From assembly GCA_036339995.1 (NCBI GenBank), contig JAYYZW010000092.1:3707-67706 (forward strand): a stretch of DNA of 64,000 bases, in the 5' to 3' direction. The position numbers and the translations under genes are program-made. The notes beneath the pieces are model-generated. The model made no database searches. It saw nothing but the letters and a program-made list of their open reading frames with translations, and had not been told where the DNA came from. Within the stretch, counting starts at the first letter, position 1. Each line of letters begins with the position of its first letter. This stretch comes from JAYYZW01 sp036339995. GTDB lineage: Bacteria > Pseudomonadota > Gammaproteobacteria > Ga0077536. Below are positions 8,778 through 17,485 of this stretch, piece after piece.

Positions 8778-10289
8778 ATGAGGCGCCATTCGGCTTCTTC
8801 AGACGCCGTCCGCGTAGCGACCGTGCAAACGCTTTTTCCCTTACTCAATGCCGGCTACACTCAGCGTGTCATGCCTGCCGAATGGATCAAGCCTTTTGAC
8901 CTGCATTCAATTCCGCCGAAAGCGGTGGATGATCTCTGGCGTTCACGACTGGATTTCGAGATCTACCAGGCGGCGCGGTCAGCCGGATTGACGGATGACC
9001 CCGGCATTTATGCCGTTAACTACGAACGGTTTTACGCCGCCCTCGATGACATCGATATCGAACTCAATAAGCGGCGGTTTCTTCTCGGTGGCGAGGCGCC
9101 GAGTGCTACGGACCAATGGCTGGCCGTCTTGCTGTGCTTGTACGAATCGGTGTTCTACGGCCTGTACAAACTCAATCGCCAGCGCCTCGAAGAATTTGCC
9201 AACCTGGCTCACTACACGCGGGATATCTTCAGCGACCGCGGGTTTCGCAATGCGATCGACTTCGAATCCCTGAAACGAAGTTTCTATCGCGAGAGCAAAT
9301 TCATCAATCCGACGCAGAAGGTGCCGCTGGGTTCGATCGAACTGGACGCACCGCACGATCGCTCCATTCGTTTTGCATCGAGCGGTAGGGAATCCGACGC
9401 CGAGGAAGATCAGAACAAGCGCCGGCTGGATGGGGAATGGGTGCGAAAGATCAGCCGCCACCGGCACCGTATCAGCGCCGACGGCAGTTCGGGCTTTCCG
9501 GCCGAACGCGGTCGTTACCATCTGTACGTCGCGAATAACTGTCCTTGGTGTCATCGCGCCGTGCTGACGCGCAAACTGAAAGGACTCGAAGACGTCATTT
9601 CGATGGACGTACTTTACTTTCGTCGGGATCCGAATCGCGGCTGGCAATTCCGCCCGGAGGAGGCCGGATGCACGCCCGACACGCTATTCGGGCATCACTA
9701 CATTCGCGAAGTCTACGACCGAGTGGGCTCGGCAGAATCCTCGGTGCCCGTGTTATGGGACCGCGAAACGGAGACCATCGTCAGTAACGAGTCGGCCGAG
9801 ATCATTCGCATGTTCGACGATGCGTTCGTCGGGTTCTCCAACGGCGTTCTATCGCTCTACCCCTCGCATCTGCGGGCGCAGATCGACGGCGTCAACACCT
9901 TCACTTACCACGCCATCAATAACGGTGCCTACAAGGCGGGATTCACCGACAGCCAGGCCGCCTATGAAGCGGCGTACCGTAGGTTCTTCGACGCTTTGGA
10001 GACCCTCGATCACATGCTCCGGGGCCGGCGATTTCTCCTCGGGGATACGGTAACGGAAGCCGATATTCGGCTATTCCCGACGATATTCCGCTTCGACGCG
10101 GTTTACTACACGCGCTTCAATCTCGACGAACGCATGGTGCGCGACATCCCCCCGCTCAAACGCTGGCTCGAAAATATGCTCTTCATTCCGGGCGTCGCCG
10201 AAGCCAGCAACCTGGAACATTGTCGCAAGGGGTATTTCGGACGCGCTGGCAACAAGATCGTGCCGCTCGGTCCCCGGGTCCGACCGTAG
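8778..10289 (+). CDS. glutathionyl-hydroquinone-reductase-like protein with duplicated C-domain
   Basis: Protein of 503 residues; ordinary glutathionyl-hydroquinone reductases (Xi-class GST) are about 320-330. The C-terminal two-thirds is the standard enzyme: thioredoxin-fold motif ANNCPWCHRAVL (about residues 250-261), WDRETETIVSNESAEIIRMF, and an all-helical domain with RRFLLGDTVTEADIRLFPT. These enzymes use the first Cys of the motif to reduce glutathionyl-hydroquinones. The first ~170 residues repeat the helical domain: KRRFLLGGEAPSATDQWLAV parallels the C-terminal segment, and spacing is similar. The protein is thus helical domain plus full enzyme. ATG at 8871 (MPAEWIKPF) is an alternative start, with no clear ribosome site for either. 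Confidence 0.88.
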   Translation: MRRHSASSDAVRVATVQTLFPLLNAGYTQRVMPAEWIKPFDLHSIPPKAVDDLWRSRLDFEIYQAARSAGLTDDPGIYAVNYERFYAALDDIDIELNKRRFLLGGEAPSATDQWLAVLLCLYESVFYGLYKLNRQRLEEFANLAHYTRDIFSDRGFRNAIDFESLKRSFYRESKFINPTQKVPLGSIELDAPHDRSIRFASSGRESDAEEDQNKRRLDGEWVRKISRHRHRISADGSSGFPAERGRYHLYVANNCPWCHRAVLTRKLKGLEDVISMDVLYFRRDPNRGWQFRPEEAGCTPDTLFGHHYIREVYDRVGSAESSVPVLWDRETETIVSNESAEIIRMFDDAFVGFSNGVLSLYPSHLRAQIDGVNTFTYHAINNGAYKAGFTDSQAAYEAAYRRFFDALETLDHMLRGRRFLLGDTVTEADIRLFPTIFRFDAVYYTRFNLDERMVRDIPPLKRWLENMLFIPGVAEASNLEHCRKGYFGRAGNKIVPLGPRVRP

Positions 10290-10345
10290 CCAGCCGCAAA
10301 AGACGAAAGTAGGCTTACGCCTGCGATCGTCTCGTTTAGAGAGGA

Positions 10346-10906
10346 TTACGATTCGGCGGCGTGGGGCAGCGGACAAGTCTGGCCGATCTCGAGGCCGAGC
10401 GCGTAGATCAAGCGGCCGTATCCGATAAAAGTCACGATACGCCAGCCGAGATCGAGGATCTCCGGTTCGGTGAAATGCTCTCTCAGTTCGTCGAACAGGG
10501 CTTCCGACGCCCGACGGTGATCCCCGGCGAGTACTTCCGCGAAATGGATGGCGGCTTTTTCGCGCGGAGAGAGCAGTTCACTCGATTCATAGTTCGGAAT
10601 CTCAGCGATTTCTGCTTCTGTCAATCCTTCCTGCCGTGCAACTGCAAGGCGGGCGTTCATTCAGAGATTACATTCGTTCTTTTGCGCGACCATCAAGCGC
10701 GCGAGTTCGGTGATCTTCGTGGTAACGGCGCCGCGGGTTTCGAGTTCGAGCGGAAAATAAAAATCGATGAACTTTCGAAACACGTCGGGCGCGTTGGCTA
10801 GCACCTGTACGAAGCCGGAACCACCCAGTTCTTCGTCGTACTGACGCATGACGGCCTGCAGGTCTTTCGGGACCTGCTCGAAAGGAACGGCGCTCAGTCG
10901 TGCCAC
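10346..10906 (-). CDS. AhpD-like (carboxymuconolactone decarboxylase fold) selenoprotein, UGA = Sec82
   Basis: One reading frame of 186 residues interrupted by a single TGA at 10661-10663. Upstream the frame ends ARLMVAQKNECNL, downstream it resumes MNARLAVARQEGLTEAEIAE, continuous with the AhpD-like fold (peroxidase-related family, e.g. YESSELLSPREKAAIHFAEV). The TGA falls at the second Cys of the catalytic CxxC, giving C79-x-x-U82; Glu67 lies 12 residues before C79 as in AhpD, while the His four residues after is Arg. A SECIS-like hairpin follows. GTG at 10906 is chosen as start because GAGGAGG lies about 8 bases upstream. The role would be thiol-dependent peroxide/disulfide redox. A nonsense-mutated pseudogene is the alternative. 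Confidence 0.82.
10633..10650 (-). promoter_or_regulatory. candidate bacterial SECIS hairpin for Sec82
   Basis: In the mRNA the stretch beginning 11 bases after the UGA folds as GCC-U-UGC / loop AGUU / GCA-C-GGC: two 3-bp helices around one mismatch. The apical G is 19 bases after the UGA and is second in the loop, which fits bacterial SECIS rules (G among the first two loop bases, loop 16-37 bases downstream). Confidence 0.65.
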
Positions 10907-11013
10907 GGATTTTCCTCCTCTAAGGTAGCTTAGGCAAATGAAGCTATCACCGTTCGTTCCCGGTGACAACGAACGGCGGGCGAACGAAACGTTCAACTAT
11001 TCAAATCGGCATC

Positions 11014-11235
11014 TCAGCCTGCACCCTTTCCTTGAGACAGCGCAAGGATCCCAAGGGCGATCAACGCGAGGCCGCCGAAGAGTTGGAATACCCTTGAATT
11101 CAGCAATGCCAATACCAGCCTGCTGCGTATTGCTTCCGACAACCGGTCACTGAAATTATTCGCGAACTGAAGGGCGACACCGCCGCCGATGAGCACGGTC
11201 CCGGTAAGATTCCAAAAAAGTGCTTCAAAGTTCAT
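11014..11235 (-). CDS. small membrane protein, 73 aa
   Basis: Unrecognised small protein with two hydrophobic stretches, one N-terminal (LTGTVLIGGGVALQFANNF) and one C-terminal (VFQLFGGLALIALGILAL), ending LSQGKGAG. The arrangement suggests an inner-membrane protein with two helices and a basic loop (SEAIRSRLVLALLNSR). No strong ribosome site precedes the ATG. The location among broken genes lowers confidence. Confidence 0.5.
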   Translation of the reverse strand: MNFEALFWNLTGTVLIGGGVALQFANNFSDRLSEAIRSRLVLALLNSRVFQLFGGLALIALGILALSQGKGAG

Positions 11236-11288
11236 AACAGTAATCGACCAAATGCCGGTGGCCTGGTGTAATAGGATGAATCGCGTAT

Positions 11289-11560
11289 CTACGATCGGCT
11301 GATTTCATAAACGTCCTTGAAGGCGATCATTTCCACCAAGTGTTCTTCATTATCGCCCGGAAAACCACATTCGGGCATGAATTCGGTGGTGCCTTTGTAA
11401 GTTCCAAAGATCCGGTCCCAAATCGGCAGGTCGGAATAATTGTAGTCGTGGACATCCAGCTGATGGTGTATCGAATGCAACTCGGGCGTCTGAATGAAGT
11501 AGCGTAAAAGCTTCGGCGATTTGAAATTGGCGTGACAAAAATACTCGCCCAACAGGGTGC
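11289..11560 (-). pseudogene. C-terminal remnant of a sterol desaturase/fatty acid hydroxylase
   Basis: The last ~85 codons encode the end of the fatty acid hydroxylase family: LLGEYFCHANFKSPKLLRYF, the His motif TPELHSIHHQLDVHDYNYSD, LPIWDRIFGTYKG, and a stop at 11289. The earlier His boxes and membrane helices are missing. The frame continues upstream only because it reads antisense through the coiled-coil sequence on the other strand, so the junction is near 11550. A di-iron hydroxylase cannot be made from this. Confidence 0.8.
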
Positions 11561-12037
11561 CGAGCGCCAGGCGCTGGAGGCCGAACGACAACATCTGGAC
11601 GAAGAGGAGCGGCGGCTGGCTGAAGAACAACGGCGCCGCGAGGAAACACGCCTGGCTGAAATCGAACGCCTGCGCCTGCAACATGAAGCGAGGCGCGGGC
11701 CGAGGACGAGAAGCGCTCACGCTTCAAGGGTTTGTTGACGAGCGCGGTAGCGGCGGTAGCCGAGCGCGACAAGGAAACACCCTTGCGCGATTACCAGGCG
11801 GCCCTCGCCCTCAATCCGACGGATCAGCGTGCCGCGGCCGGGATCGGGGATGCAGAGCGTTTATTGGATAAAGTGTGCTACGAGATTCTGGGCCGTTGGG
11901 AATGCGCGAACCCGCGATCCCGCAGCTTTCGCATCACCCTGACCGCGGCGAGTTTCAGCAATACATGGGTTGCCAAATTGAGCGCCGATGGACGTTGTCT
12001 GGACGCAGACCACGGAGGGGGGTTCGAACGGCGGTAA
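11545..12037 (+). pseudogene. broken coiled-coil/TPR-type protein gene
   Basis: Two frames together read as one protein. The first has a charged coiled coil (LEAERQHLDEEERRLAEEQ, REETRLAEIERLRLQHEA). After a frame change near 11700 the second reads AEDEKRSRFKGLLTSAVAAV, then a TPR-like YQAALALNPTDQRAAAGIGD, then GRWECANPRSRSFRITL to the stop at 12037. No start is present and the 5' end abuts the hydroxylase remnant. Likely a fragment of a larger envelope protein, function unknown. Confidence 0.65.
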
Positions 12038-12397
12038 TATCGCCGGTCGTTCTAGACGCGCGAACGCGCGACCTGAGGGAACCTCTGAATAAGTCATGGT
12101 GCGTATCCGACCCAAGATGTAGGACAACGCGGCGCCAATACCCGAGAATCGAAAATTCGGATCGATATACCTTTCGATGCCGTAAAACATGAAGTAATAA
12201 AGCCGCGCCGAGGACCATACGACCAGCGTCAACAGTACAACGGTGCGCCATCTCGGCGAATCGAGTAACAGAACACCGCCGCAGGACATTAGGATGATCA
12301 GGAACAGAACGGCCTTCAGATACATCCACTTCGGGTCTACCAGATCGCGGGACAGATGCTGCAAAGTGGTCGCGCGGTCACCCGCACGGTTCGTCAT
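11861..12397 (-). CDS. small integral membrane protein, C-terminus probably replaced
   Basis: The start at 12397 overlaps the cupin stop (ATGA), so the two are translationally coupled. The first ~100 residues look genuine: helices LKAVLFLIILMSCGGVLLL and TVVLLTLVVWSSARLYYFMF, then YGIERYIDPNFRFSGIGAAL. From about 12105 onward the frame runs into an IS/MITE-end-like sequence (12077-12095) and then antisense through the broken coiled-coil gene, giving low-complexity translation. The native C-terminus has probably been lost. Function unknown; its pairing with a cupin suggests a shared role. Confidence 0.6.
   Translation of the reverse strand: MTNRAGDRATTLQHLSRDLVDPKWMYLKAVLFLIILMSCGGVLLLDSPRWRTVVLLTLVVWSSARLYYFMFYGIERYIDPNFRFSGIGAALSYILGRIRTMTYSEVPSGRAFARLERPAILPPFEPPSVVCVQTTSIGAQFGNPCIAETRRGQGDAKAAGSRVRAFPTAQNLVAHFIQ
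12077..12095. mobile_element. insertion-element end-like sequence
   Basis: GGGAACCTCTGAATAAGTC resembles terminal inverted repeats of small insertion sequences and sits exactly where the membrane-protein gene stops looking like protein. No matching second end was found in the window, so this is a remnant or a coincidence. Confidence 0.4.
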
Positions 12398-12930
12398 GCG
12401 GCCCGCCGACCCGCATATTTTTTGATCCGGCTCCGATAACCGAGCGCCCAACTGATCGGCACCAGCACCGAAATAAAAAGGCGGGCCCCCGCCTTCGCAG
12501 GCCTGATGGTGTCCTTGAATTCAGTGAAGATCGCCGCCCGCATGAGAACCGAAGGCATCCCGTGCGCGTCGGTGTGCCCGTCTCGCGCCAGACCGAATAG
12601 CGTTCGGAAAAAATCGTGATTGCGCCCGGCTGGTCTATAGGTTTCGACGGCTATCGTTTCCGTATCGCACGGGTTCCACTGAAAATGGAGCGCGCTGGGT
12701 GGCGCTGTGTACGACTCTCCCGCCCGAATGACCTTGTGCTCACCGTCCACAGTGACGTGCATCTCACCCGAGCGGACTGAAATTTCCTGTTCGATGCCGG
12801 GGTGAAAGTGCTCGAGCGCGATCTCGCCGTGCGCCCGCAGCGCATATTCGATCGCGAAGGTTTGCGGCGTCGATTCGATGATCCGCATGGTTTCCCCGGT
12901 AACGGGATTTTCAAGAATCTCTTCAGGCAT
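12394..12930 (-). CDS. cupin-domain protein with hydrophobic C-terminus
   Basis: Protein of about 178 residues. A cupin beta-barrel occupies residues 20-115: HFHPGIEQEISVRSGEMHVT is the first motif (His, His, Glu) and SALHFQWNPCDTE the second. The C-terminal part contains a hydrophobic segment (LFISVLVPISWALGY) that may anchor it in the membrane. The start at 12930 (MPEEILENPVTGETMRI) has GGGAGG eight bases upstream, better than the longer frame. It is coupled to the downstream membrane-protein gene. Substrate unknown. Confidence 0.8.
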   Translation of the reverse strand: MPEEILENPVTGETMRIIESTPQTFAIEYALRAHGEIALEHFHPGIEQEISVRSGEMHVTVDGEHKVIRAGESYTAPPSALHFQWNPCDTETIAVETYRPAGRNHDFFRTLFGLARDGHTDAHGMPSVLMRAAIFTEFKDTIRPAKAGARLFISVLVPISWALGYRSRIKKYAGRRAA

Positions 12931-12992
12931 TTTGAAACCTCCCAATACGGGCGCTGACAGGCTGGCGGAAAACGCCATTTTTCACCGGACTG

Positions 12993-13140
12993 CTAACGGG
13001 GCACAAGTGCAACGACCCGACCCGGACCACCGGAACCGCCTTCGATCTTCATGGGCAGCGCGATGATAACGAAACCTGCGGGCGGCAGCTGCTCAAGCGC
13101 CATCAGATTTTCCAGGCCGCCAACGTTGCCGGCCGCAGCG
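12993..13140 (-). pseudogene. C-terminal remnant of a cyclase/arylformamidase-family protein
   Basis: The translation GNVGGLENLMALEQLPPAGF followed by VIIALPMKIEGGSGGPGRVV is the typical C-terminus of the metal-dependent cyclase (kynurenine formamidase-like) family. Only about 48 residues remain; the catalytic HxGTHxDxP region is absent. The longer frame to 13220 adds unrelated residues. Confidence 0.75.
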
Positions 13141-13225
13141 CAAGGTAAATGAGAGGGATAAAGACCGCGGCGCCACCTAAAAATTAGGCTAATTTTGCAA
13201 GTGTGTCCAGTGTCATTCAATTTCG

Positions 13226-13519
13226 CTAGCGGTATGAGTGCGATTTAAGGATGATGCCGCGCTTTCGCTGGACGTAAGCGGCGTAAACTTGATTCCACAG
13301 CATTAGTATAAAACTCCGAAGCCTGAGTGATCCCGCTTCGGTGATCGTTTCGCTGTTTGGCGCCTTGACCCAAATATCAGCGACGTCGCCGTTAGTGACC
13401 AAGGCACCGATCAGGACATTGAATTCGCTCGTTCTCGATTGAATGATCTGGCCAAGCGTTGCGACCTTCGCCTGCCTGATCTGGACCGCCAGGTAAATCA
13501 ACGTGAGCAAGATCGCCAT
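13226..13519 (-). CDS. hypothetical protein with N-terminal membrane helix, possibly truncated
   Basis: A 97-residue frame starting MAILLTLIYLAVQIRQAKVA, a single membrane helix followed by a soluble helical region. Similar N-termini occur in uncharacterised one-helix proteins of about 150-180 residues. The in-frame sequence upstream (ALGTIVEIVSA) also looks coding but has no start codon, and the C-terminus (GIILKSHSYR) ends abruptly. Both suggest decay, as does its position beside a cyclase remnant. The 205 bases to the next gene hold nothing recognisable. Confidence 0.4.
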   Translation of the reverse strand: MAILLTLIYLAVQIRQAKVATLGQIIQSRTSEFNVLIGALVTNGDVADIWVKAPNSETITEAGSLRLRSFILMLWNQVYAAYVQRKRGIILKSHSYR

Positions 13520-13723
13520 AGCGCTGACGATCTCAACGATGGTTCCTAACGCATCCCAATTCGTAGCGATCCCGTTTGAACTATCCGGCGGATTGGCTGA
13601 CCGGCACGATCCGATGTTTTAGCAATCGTTCACTTGCCATAAAAAAATTTCAGAAAATTCGGCGGATTCCGGCAACAATAATTCTCTGCTCTGTAAATGA
13701 GCTGTTAATAAACCCTTTGCCTT

Positions 13724-15142
13724 TTATTCCGGCCAGCGATGGACCCAGGGCCGCGCGGCTTCGAGCTGTGCCGAGAGGCGGAACAGGCTCGCCTCGTCCG
13801 CATAGCGGCCCATCAGGTGCACGCCGATCGGCAGATTGTCCTTGTTCCAGTAGAGCGGCAGCGATATCGCCGGCTGGCCCGTCGCGTTCGCCGGTGCCGT
13901 AAACCTCGGGATGTTCTCCATGCGCTCGGTCGACTGGCGCGGGACCTCCGGATTGAAATCGAAGTACCCGATCGGTACGGGTGGCTCGATCATCGTCGGC
14001 GTCAGCCACACGTCGTAGGTCTCAAAGAAGGGCGCGACTTCACGCGCGAATAAATGCATGTCGTGGATCGCGAGCAGAAGATCCGACGGCCGCCGCTTCT
14101 CATCCACCTCGAACATCTTCCAGGTATGCAGCTCGAAATATTCCGGGCTCGGCGTCACCCCGGTACGCCGCGACCAATCGCGGATCATCCACGCGACCAT
14201 CGCGCACCAGATGGTCGTGAAGAACTGTGTGAAGTGCTCACCCGAGACCTCGGGCCTGGCCTCTTCAACGTGGTGCCCCAAGTCTTCGCACAGCGCGGCC
14301 GCCTCGTGCGCCGCCTGCTGGCAGTCGGGATGAACCTCGGTCGGGACGATCGCTTGTGTGCTGAATGCGATCTTGAGCCGGCCCGGATCGGCGCCGACTT
14401 CCTCGGCGAACGGACAGGCCGGTGGCGGCGGGAAGAATGGCGCGCCGACATCGGCGCCGGCCGTGATGTCGAGCACCACGGCCGTATCCATCACCGTACG
14501 GGTGACGACGTGTTCACACAGGAGACCGGCGGCGCCGACGTCACCATAGTCAGGTCCCAGCGGATTACGGCCGCGCGTCGGCTTGAGACCGACCAATCCA
14601 CAGTTGCCCGCGGGAATGCGGGTCGAGCCGCCGCCGTCGTTGGCATGCGCGATGGCAACCATACCCGCGGCCACGGCGGCGCCGGCACCGCCCGAAGACC
14701 CGCCGGGTGAACGACTCTTGTCCCAGGGGTTGAGTGTCGCTCCGTAGAGTTCGGGTTCGGTGGTCGGCTTCGAGGCGAACTCGGGTGCATTTGTCCTGCC
14801 AACCATGACCAGTCCGCCGCGCCGGTAACGCGAGACGAGTTCGCTGTCACGCGTCGAGACATAGCCGCGTAGAAAGCGCGAACCCTCGGTCATCGGCGCA
14901 CCCGCGTACTCCGCGAGCACGTCCTTCAAGAGCATCGGTACGCCCGACAGCGGTTCCTCGCTCCTGAGGTCGCCCACCGCGGCACGGGCCATATCGTACA
15001 TCGGCAGAATAACGGCGTTCAAATCCGGATTTAATTTTTCGATCGCCGCGATCGCGGCCTCCACCATTTCGGCGGCGGACACTTCGCCCTGACGTATGAG
15101 ACGCGCCTGTTCGACGGCACTCAGCCTCATGAGATTTTCCAC
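13724..15142 (-). CDS. amidase signature family hydrolase
   Basis: Serine amidase of about 472 residues. The Ser-cisSer-Lys triad is visible: Lys in VPMLLKDVLAEYAGAP, the Gly/Ser-rich SPGGSSGGAGAAVAAGM and the nucleophile region NDGGGSTRIPAGNCGLVGLK. The C-terminal NATGQPAISLPLYWNKDNLP is also typical. GTG at 15142 is chosen because GGGGAG lies about six bases upstream; the longer TTG start at 15166 would overlap that site. It diverges from a second amidase at 15390. With the dimethylformamidase genes nearby, it probably hydrolyses a carboxylic amide. Substrate unknown. Confidence 0.92.
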   Translation of the reverse strand: MENLMRLSAVEQARLIRQGEVSAAEMVEAAIAAIEKLNPDLNAVILPMYDMARAAVGDLRSEEPLSGVPMLLKDVLAEYAGAPMTEGSRFLRGYVSTRDSELVSRYRRGGLVMVGRTNAPEFASKPTTEPELYGATLNPWDKSRSPGGSSGGAGAAVAAGMVAIAHANDGGGSTRIPAGNCGLVGLKPTRGRNPLGPDYGDVGAAGLLCEHVVTRTVMDTAVVLDITAGADVGAPFFPPPPACPFAEEVGADPGRLKIAFSTQAIVPTEVHPDCQQAAHEAAALCEDLGHHVEEARPEVSGEHFTQFFTTIWCAMVAWMIRDWSRRTGVTPSPEYFELHTWKMFEVDEKRRPSDLLLAIHDMHLFAREVAPFFETYDVWLTPTMIEPPVPIGYFDFNPEVPRQSTERMENIPRFTAPANATGQPAISLPLYWNKDNLPIGVHLMGRYADEASLFRLSAQLEAARPWVHRWPE

Positions 15143-15389
15143 GCTACGCTCCCCTTTCGACGACAACCGCCGCGCCGGCGGTCCATGAAACCATCAGGCC
15201 GATAAACAGGCTGTTAAAGATAGCGAGGCTGCTCGTGGGTGTCTATCTGGCGCACCTGGCGCGCCCGCCCGGAACCGATCCACAGGAACCTGAGAATTCT
15301 CATCCATGGATGAGATTCACGGCCTTGAACGATGCGATAATTACACTTAAGTCGCGTCAAATTTCAATCATTAAGAGCGCAGTTCTCTC

Positions 15390-16913
15390 ATGCCCGAGCA
15401 ACAGCCCGCCATCGCAACACAATATCGCGTCGAAGAAACCACGATCGGAGAGATCCATGAAGCCATGAGGGGCGGCACGCTGAGCGCGGCGGAACTGGTC
15501 GAATGTTACCTTCGCCGTATCGATGCCTACGATCAGGCAGGCCCGAAGATAAACTGCATCGTGAACATCAATGAAAACGCGCGGGAACGTGCGGCGGAAC
15601 TGGACGATGCGTTTGCGCGCGCCGGTGAATTCACCGGGCCGCTGCACGGCATACCCGTACTGGTCAAGGACTGCATAGAGACGAACGATGCGACGACGAC
15701 ATTCGGCAACATCGCTTTCGCCCAATATCGGCCGAAATCCGACGCCACGGTGGTGCGCAAGCTCCGCGAAGCGGGCGCCATCATCTTCGCGAAGACGACG
15801 CTGCCGGATTTCGCGACGAGCTGGTTCGGCTACTCCTCAATGAGCGGCCATACCTTGAATCCGTACGCCCTCGATCGCGATCCGGGCGCTTCGAGCTCCG
15901 GCAGCGGCGCGGCGACCGCGGCAAACCTCGCGACGATATCCCTAGGAACCGATTGTGGGGGATCGATACGCGTGCCCTCGTCGTTCAACAATCTCGTCGG
16001 AATTCGCAGCACGCCGGGCTTGATCAGCCGCAACGGCGTCGCCTGCCTGATTTTCTTCCAGGACACCATCGGCCCGATGACCCGCACCGTGAGCGATGCC
16101 GCAACGGTCTTCGATACGCTCGTCGGCTATGATCCGGCGGATTCGCTTACCGCTGCCTACCACGTAGCGCAGGCCCCTGAAACCTACACCGCCCACCTCG
16201 CGGCCGACGGCTTGAACGGCGCGAGGCTGGGGCTAGTGACGAACGCCCTCGGATCCGAAGACAACGAATACGCCGCGCCGGTGAATGAGGTCATCCGCAA
16301 AGCCGTCACGGCGATTGAGAAGGCGGGCGCGAGGATACTCGAAGTAGAGATCCCGGATCTCCCGCACCACATCGGCGCGACCCTGCTCTATGTCAACCGG
16401 ACCAAGTTCGACATCAATTCGTTTCTCGGCGCGCGGCCCGACGCACCCGTCCGTAGCCTGAGCCAACTGATCGAAAGCCGCCGCTACGATCCCGCGTGTG
16501 ACCTGCTCGAACAATGCGGCTTCGGTCCGGACCGGCCAGAATACGACCCGATGTATTATCAACGTCTGGCAGCGCGCGAGGAATTCGCGCGGGCGACGCA
16601 GAACGTTCTGTCGGGCAACGAGCTCGATGGCCTGATCTACCCCAGCGTTCAGGTGGTGCCGCCATTGATCCGCGATTGCGACGAAGGCATGTGGCCGACT
16701 CTCGCCTTCCCGACCAACACGCTCATCGCCTCGCAGACCTGGATGCCCGCGATCAGCGTACCGGCGGGTTTTACCGATCAAGGCCTGCCGGTCGGGCTCG
16801 AAATCATCAGCCACCAGTACGCCGAACCGAAGCTGTTCCGCCTCGCCTACGGTTTCGAGCAGGCGACGCATTACCGCCGTGCGTCCGAGAACACCCCGGA
16901 ACTTGCCCCTTGA
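15390..16913 (+). CDS. amidase signature family hydrolase
   Basis: Second serine amidase, 507 residues. Catalytic Lys is in IPVLVKDCIETNDATT, the cis-Ser region is PGASSSGSGAATAANLATIS and the nucleophile lies in TDCGGSIRVPSSFNNLVGIR. The C-terminal QTWMPAISVPAGFTDQGLP matches the family. It is transcribed toward the dimethylformamidase genes, 111 bases ahead of the small subunit, so co-expression is plausible. It is clearly distinct in sequence from the amidase at 13724 and closer in motif detail to the one at 37077. Confidence 0.93.
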   Translation: MPEQQPAIATQYRVEETTIGEIHEAMRGGTLSAAELVECYLRRIDAYDQAGPKINCIVNINENARERAAELDDAFARAGEFTGPLHGIPVLVKDCIETNDATTTFGNIAFAQYRPKSDATVVRKLREAGAIIFAKTTLPDFATSWFGYSSMSGHTLNPYALDRDPGASSSGSGAATAANLATISLGTDCGGSIRVPSSFNNLVGIRSTPGLISRNGVACLIFFQDTIGPMTRTVSDAATVFDTLVGYDPADSLTAAYHVAQAPETYTAHLAADGLNGARLGLVTNALGSEDNEYAAPVNEVIRKAVTAIEKAGARILEVEIPDLPHHIGATLLYVNRTKFDINSFLGARPDAPVRSLSQLIESRRYDPACDLLEQCGFGPDRPEYDPMYYQRLAAREEFARATQNVLSGNELDGLIYPSVQVVPPLIRDCDEGMWPTLAFPTNTLIASQTWMPAISVPAGFTDQGLPVGLEIISHQYAEPKLFRLAYGFEQATHYRRASENTPELAP

Positions 16914-17024
16914 ATGGCGTTAGTCGCGCAGCGTCTTCTTAATTGACAGCGAGCGCGATCAGATTGCAACAAAGCCACACTTTCGAGATGATTTCCATTC
17001 GTTGTCGAGGAAGGGATCAAAACC

Positions 17025-17351
17025 ATGGTGGCTAATTACGATACCACAGCGGGCGACCGCCCCCAGCCAGACGATCGCCAGTTGATCGAAGAATTCAAAA
17101 AAACACCTATCGGACACCACAGCCCGGATCTGCAACGCCTGTTGAACCGCATGCGCGGGGCGCCTATGGCGGATAAGTACTGCGTCGTCGTGGTGAAAGC
17201 GAATCGTGTGTGGCAGCTCGCGAAAACGAACGGCGTTCGCGGCAAACCGATGAAGATGCTCAGCAAGCGTTTCAAGAAACGCGCTGACGCCGAATGGTAC
17301 GTTTTCAAGCGACGGTGGAAAGCGCTCACCGGAGAAGCGCTGCGCGACTGA
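17025..17351 (+). CDS. N,N-dimethylformamidase small (alpha) subunit-like protein
   Basis: Small basic protein of 108 residues immediately upstream of a dimethylformamidase large subunit, the same order as in characterised DMFase operons (small subunit about 130 residues). The core VVVVKANRVWQLAKTNGVRG and a very basic KMLSKRFKKRADAEWYVFKR are visible. GGAAGGGA lies about nine bases before the ATG. The assignment rests mainly on size and position. In DMFase the alpha subunit packs on the beta subunit and does not carry the iron. Confidence 0.8.
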   Translation: MVANYDTTAGDRPQPDDRQLIEEFKKTPIGHHSPDLQRLLNRMRGAPMADKYCVVVVKANRVWQLAKTNGVRGKPMKMLSKRFKKRADAEWYVFKRRWKALTGEALRD

Positions 17352-17485
17352 ACGCACACTCATCGACCGCTTACATGCCTGACTAGTCTCGCACGCTCGC
17401 GAGAGCAGCGTAATTCGAGGTGACTGGTCGGCGCCCCATAGGGGGGCGCTCGAATCACAAATCCTCGAGAAGAAGGAACAATCCG

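Noticed and set aside
11289..11720. A complete 143-aa fatty acid hydroxylase
   Set aside because: The first ~50 residues are the antisense of a coiled-coil gene, so only the C-terminus is genuine.
14054..14710. 218-aa frame antisense to the first amidase
   Set aside because: Shadow frame; the opposite strand holds the amidase catalytic motifs.
16233..16871. 212-aa frame antisense to the second amidase
   Set aside because: Shadow frame; no motif and no ribosome site.
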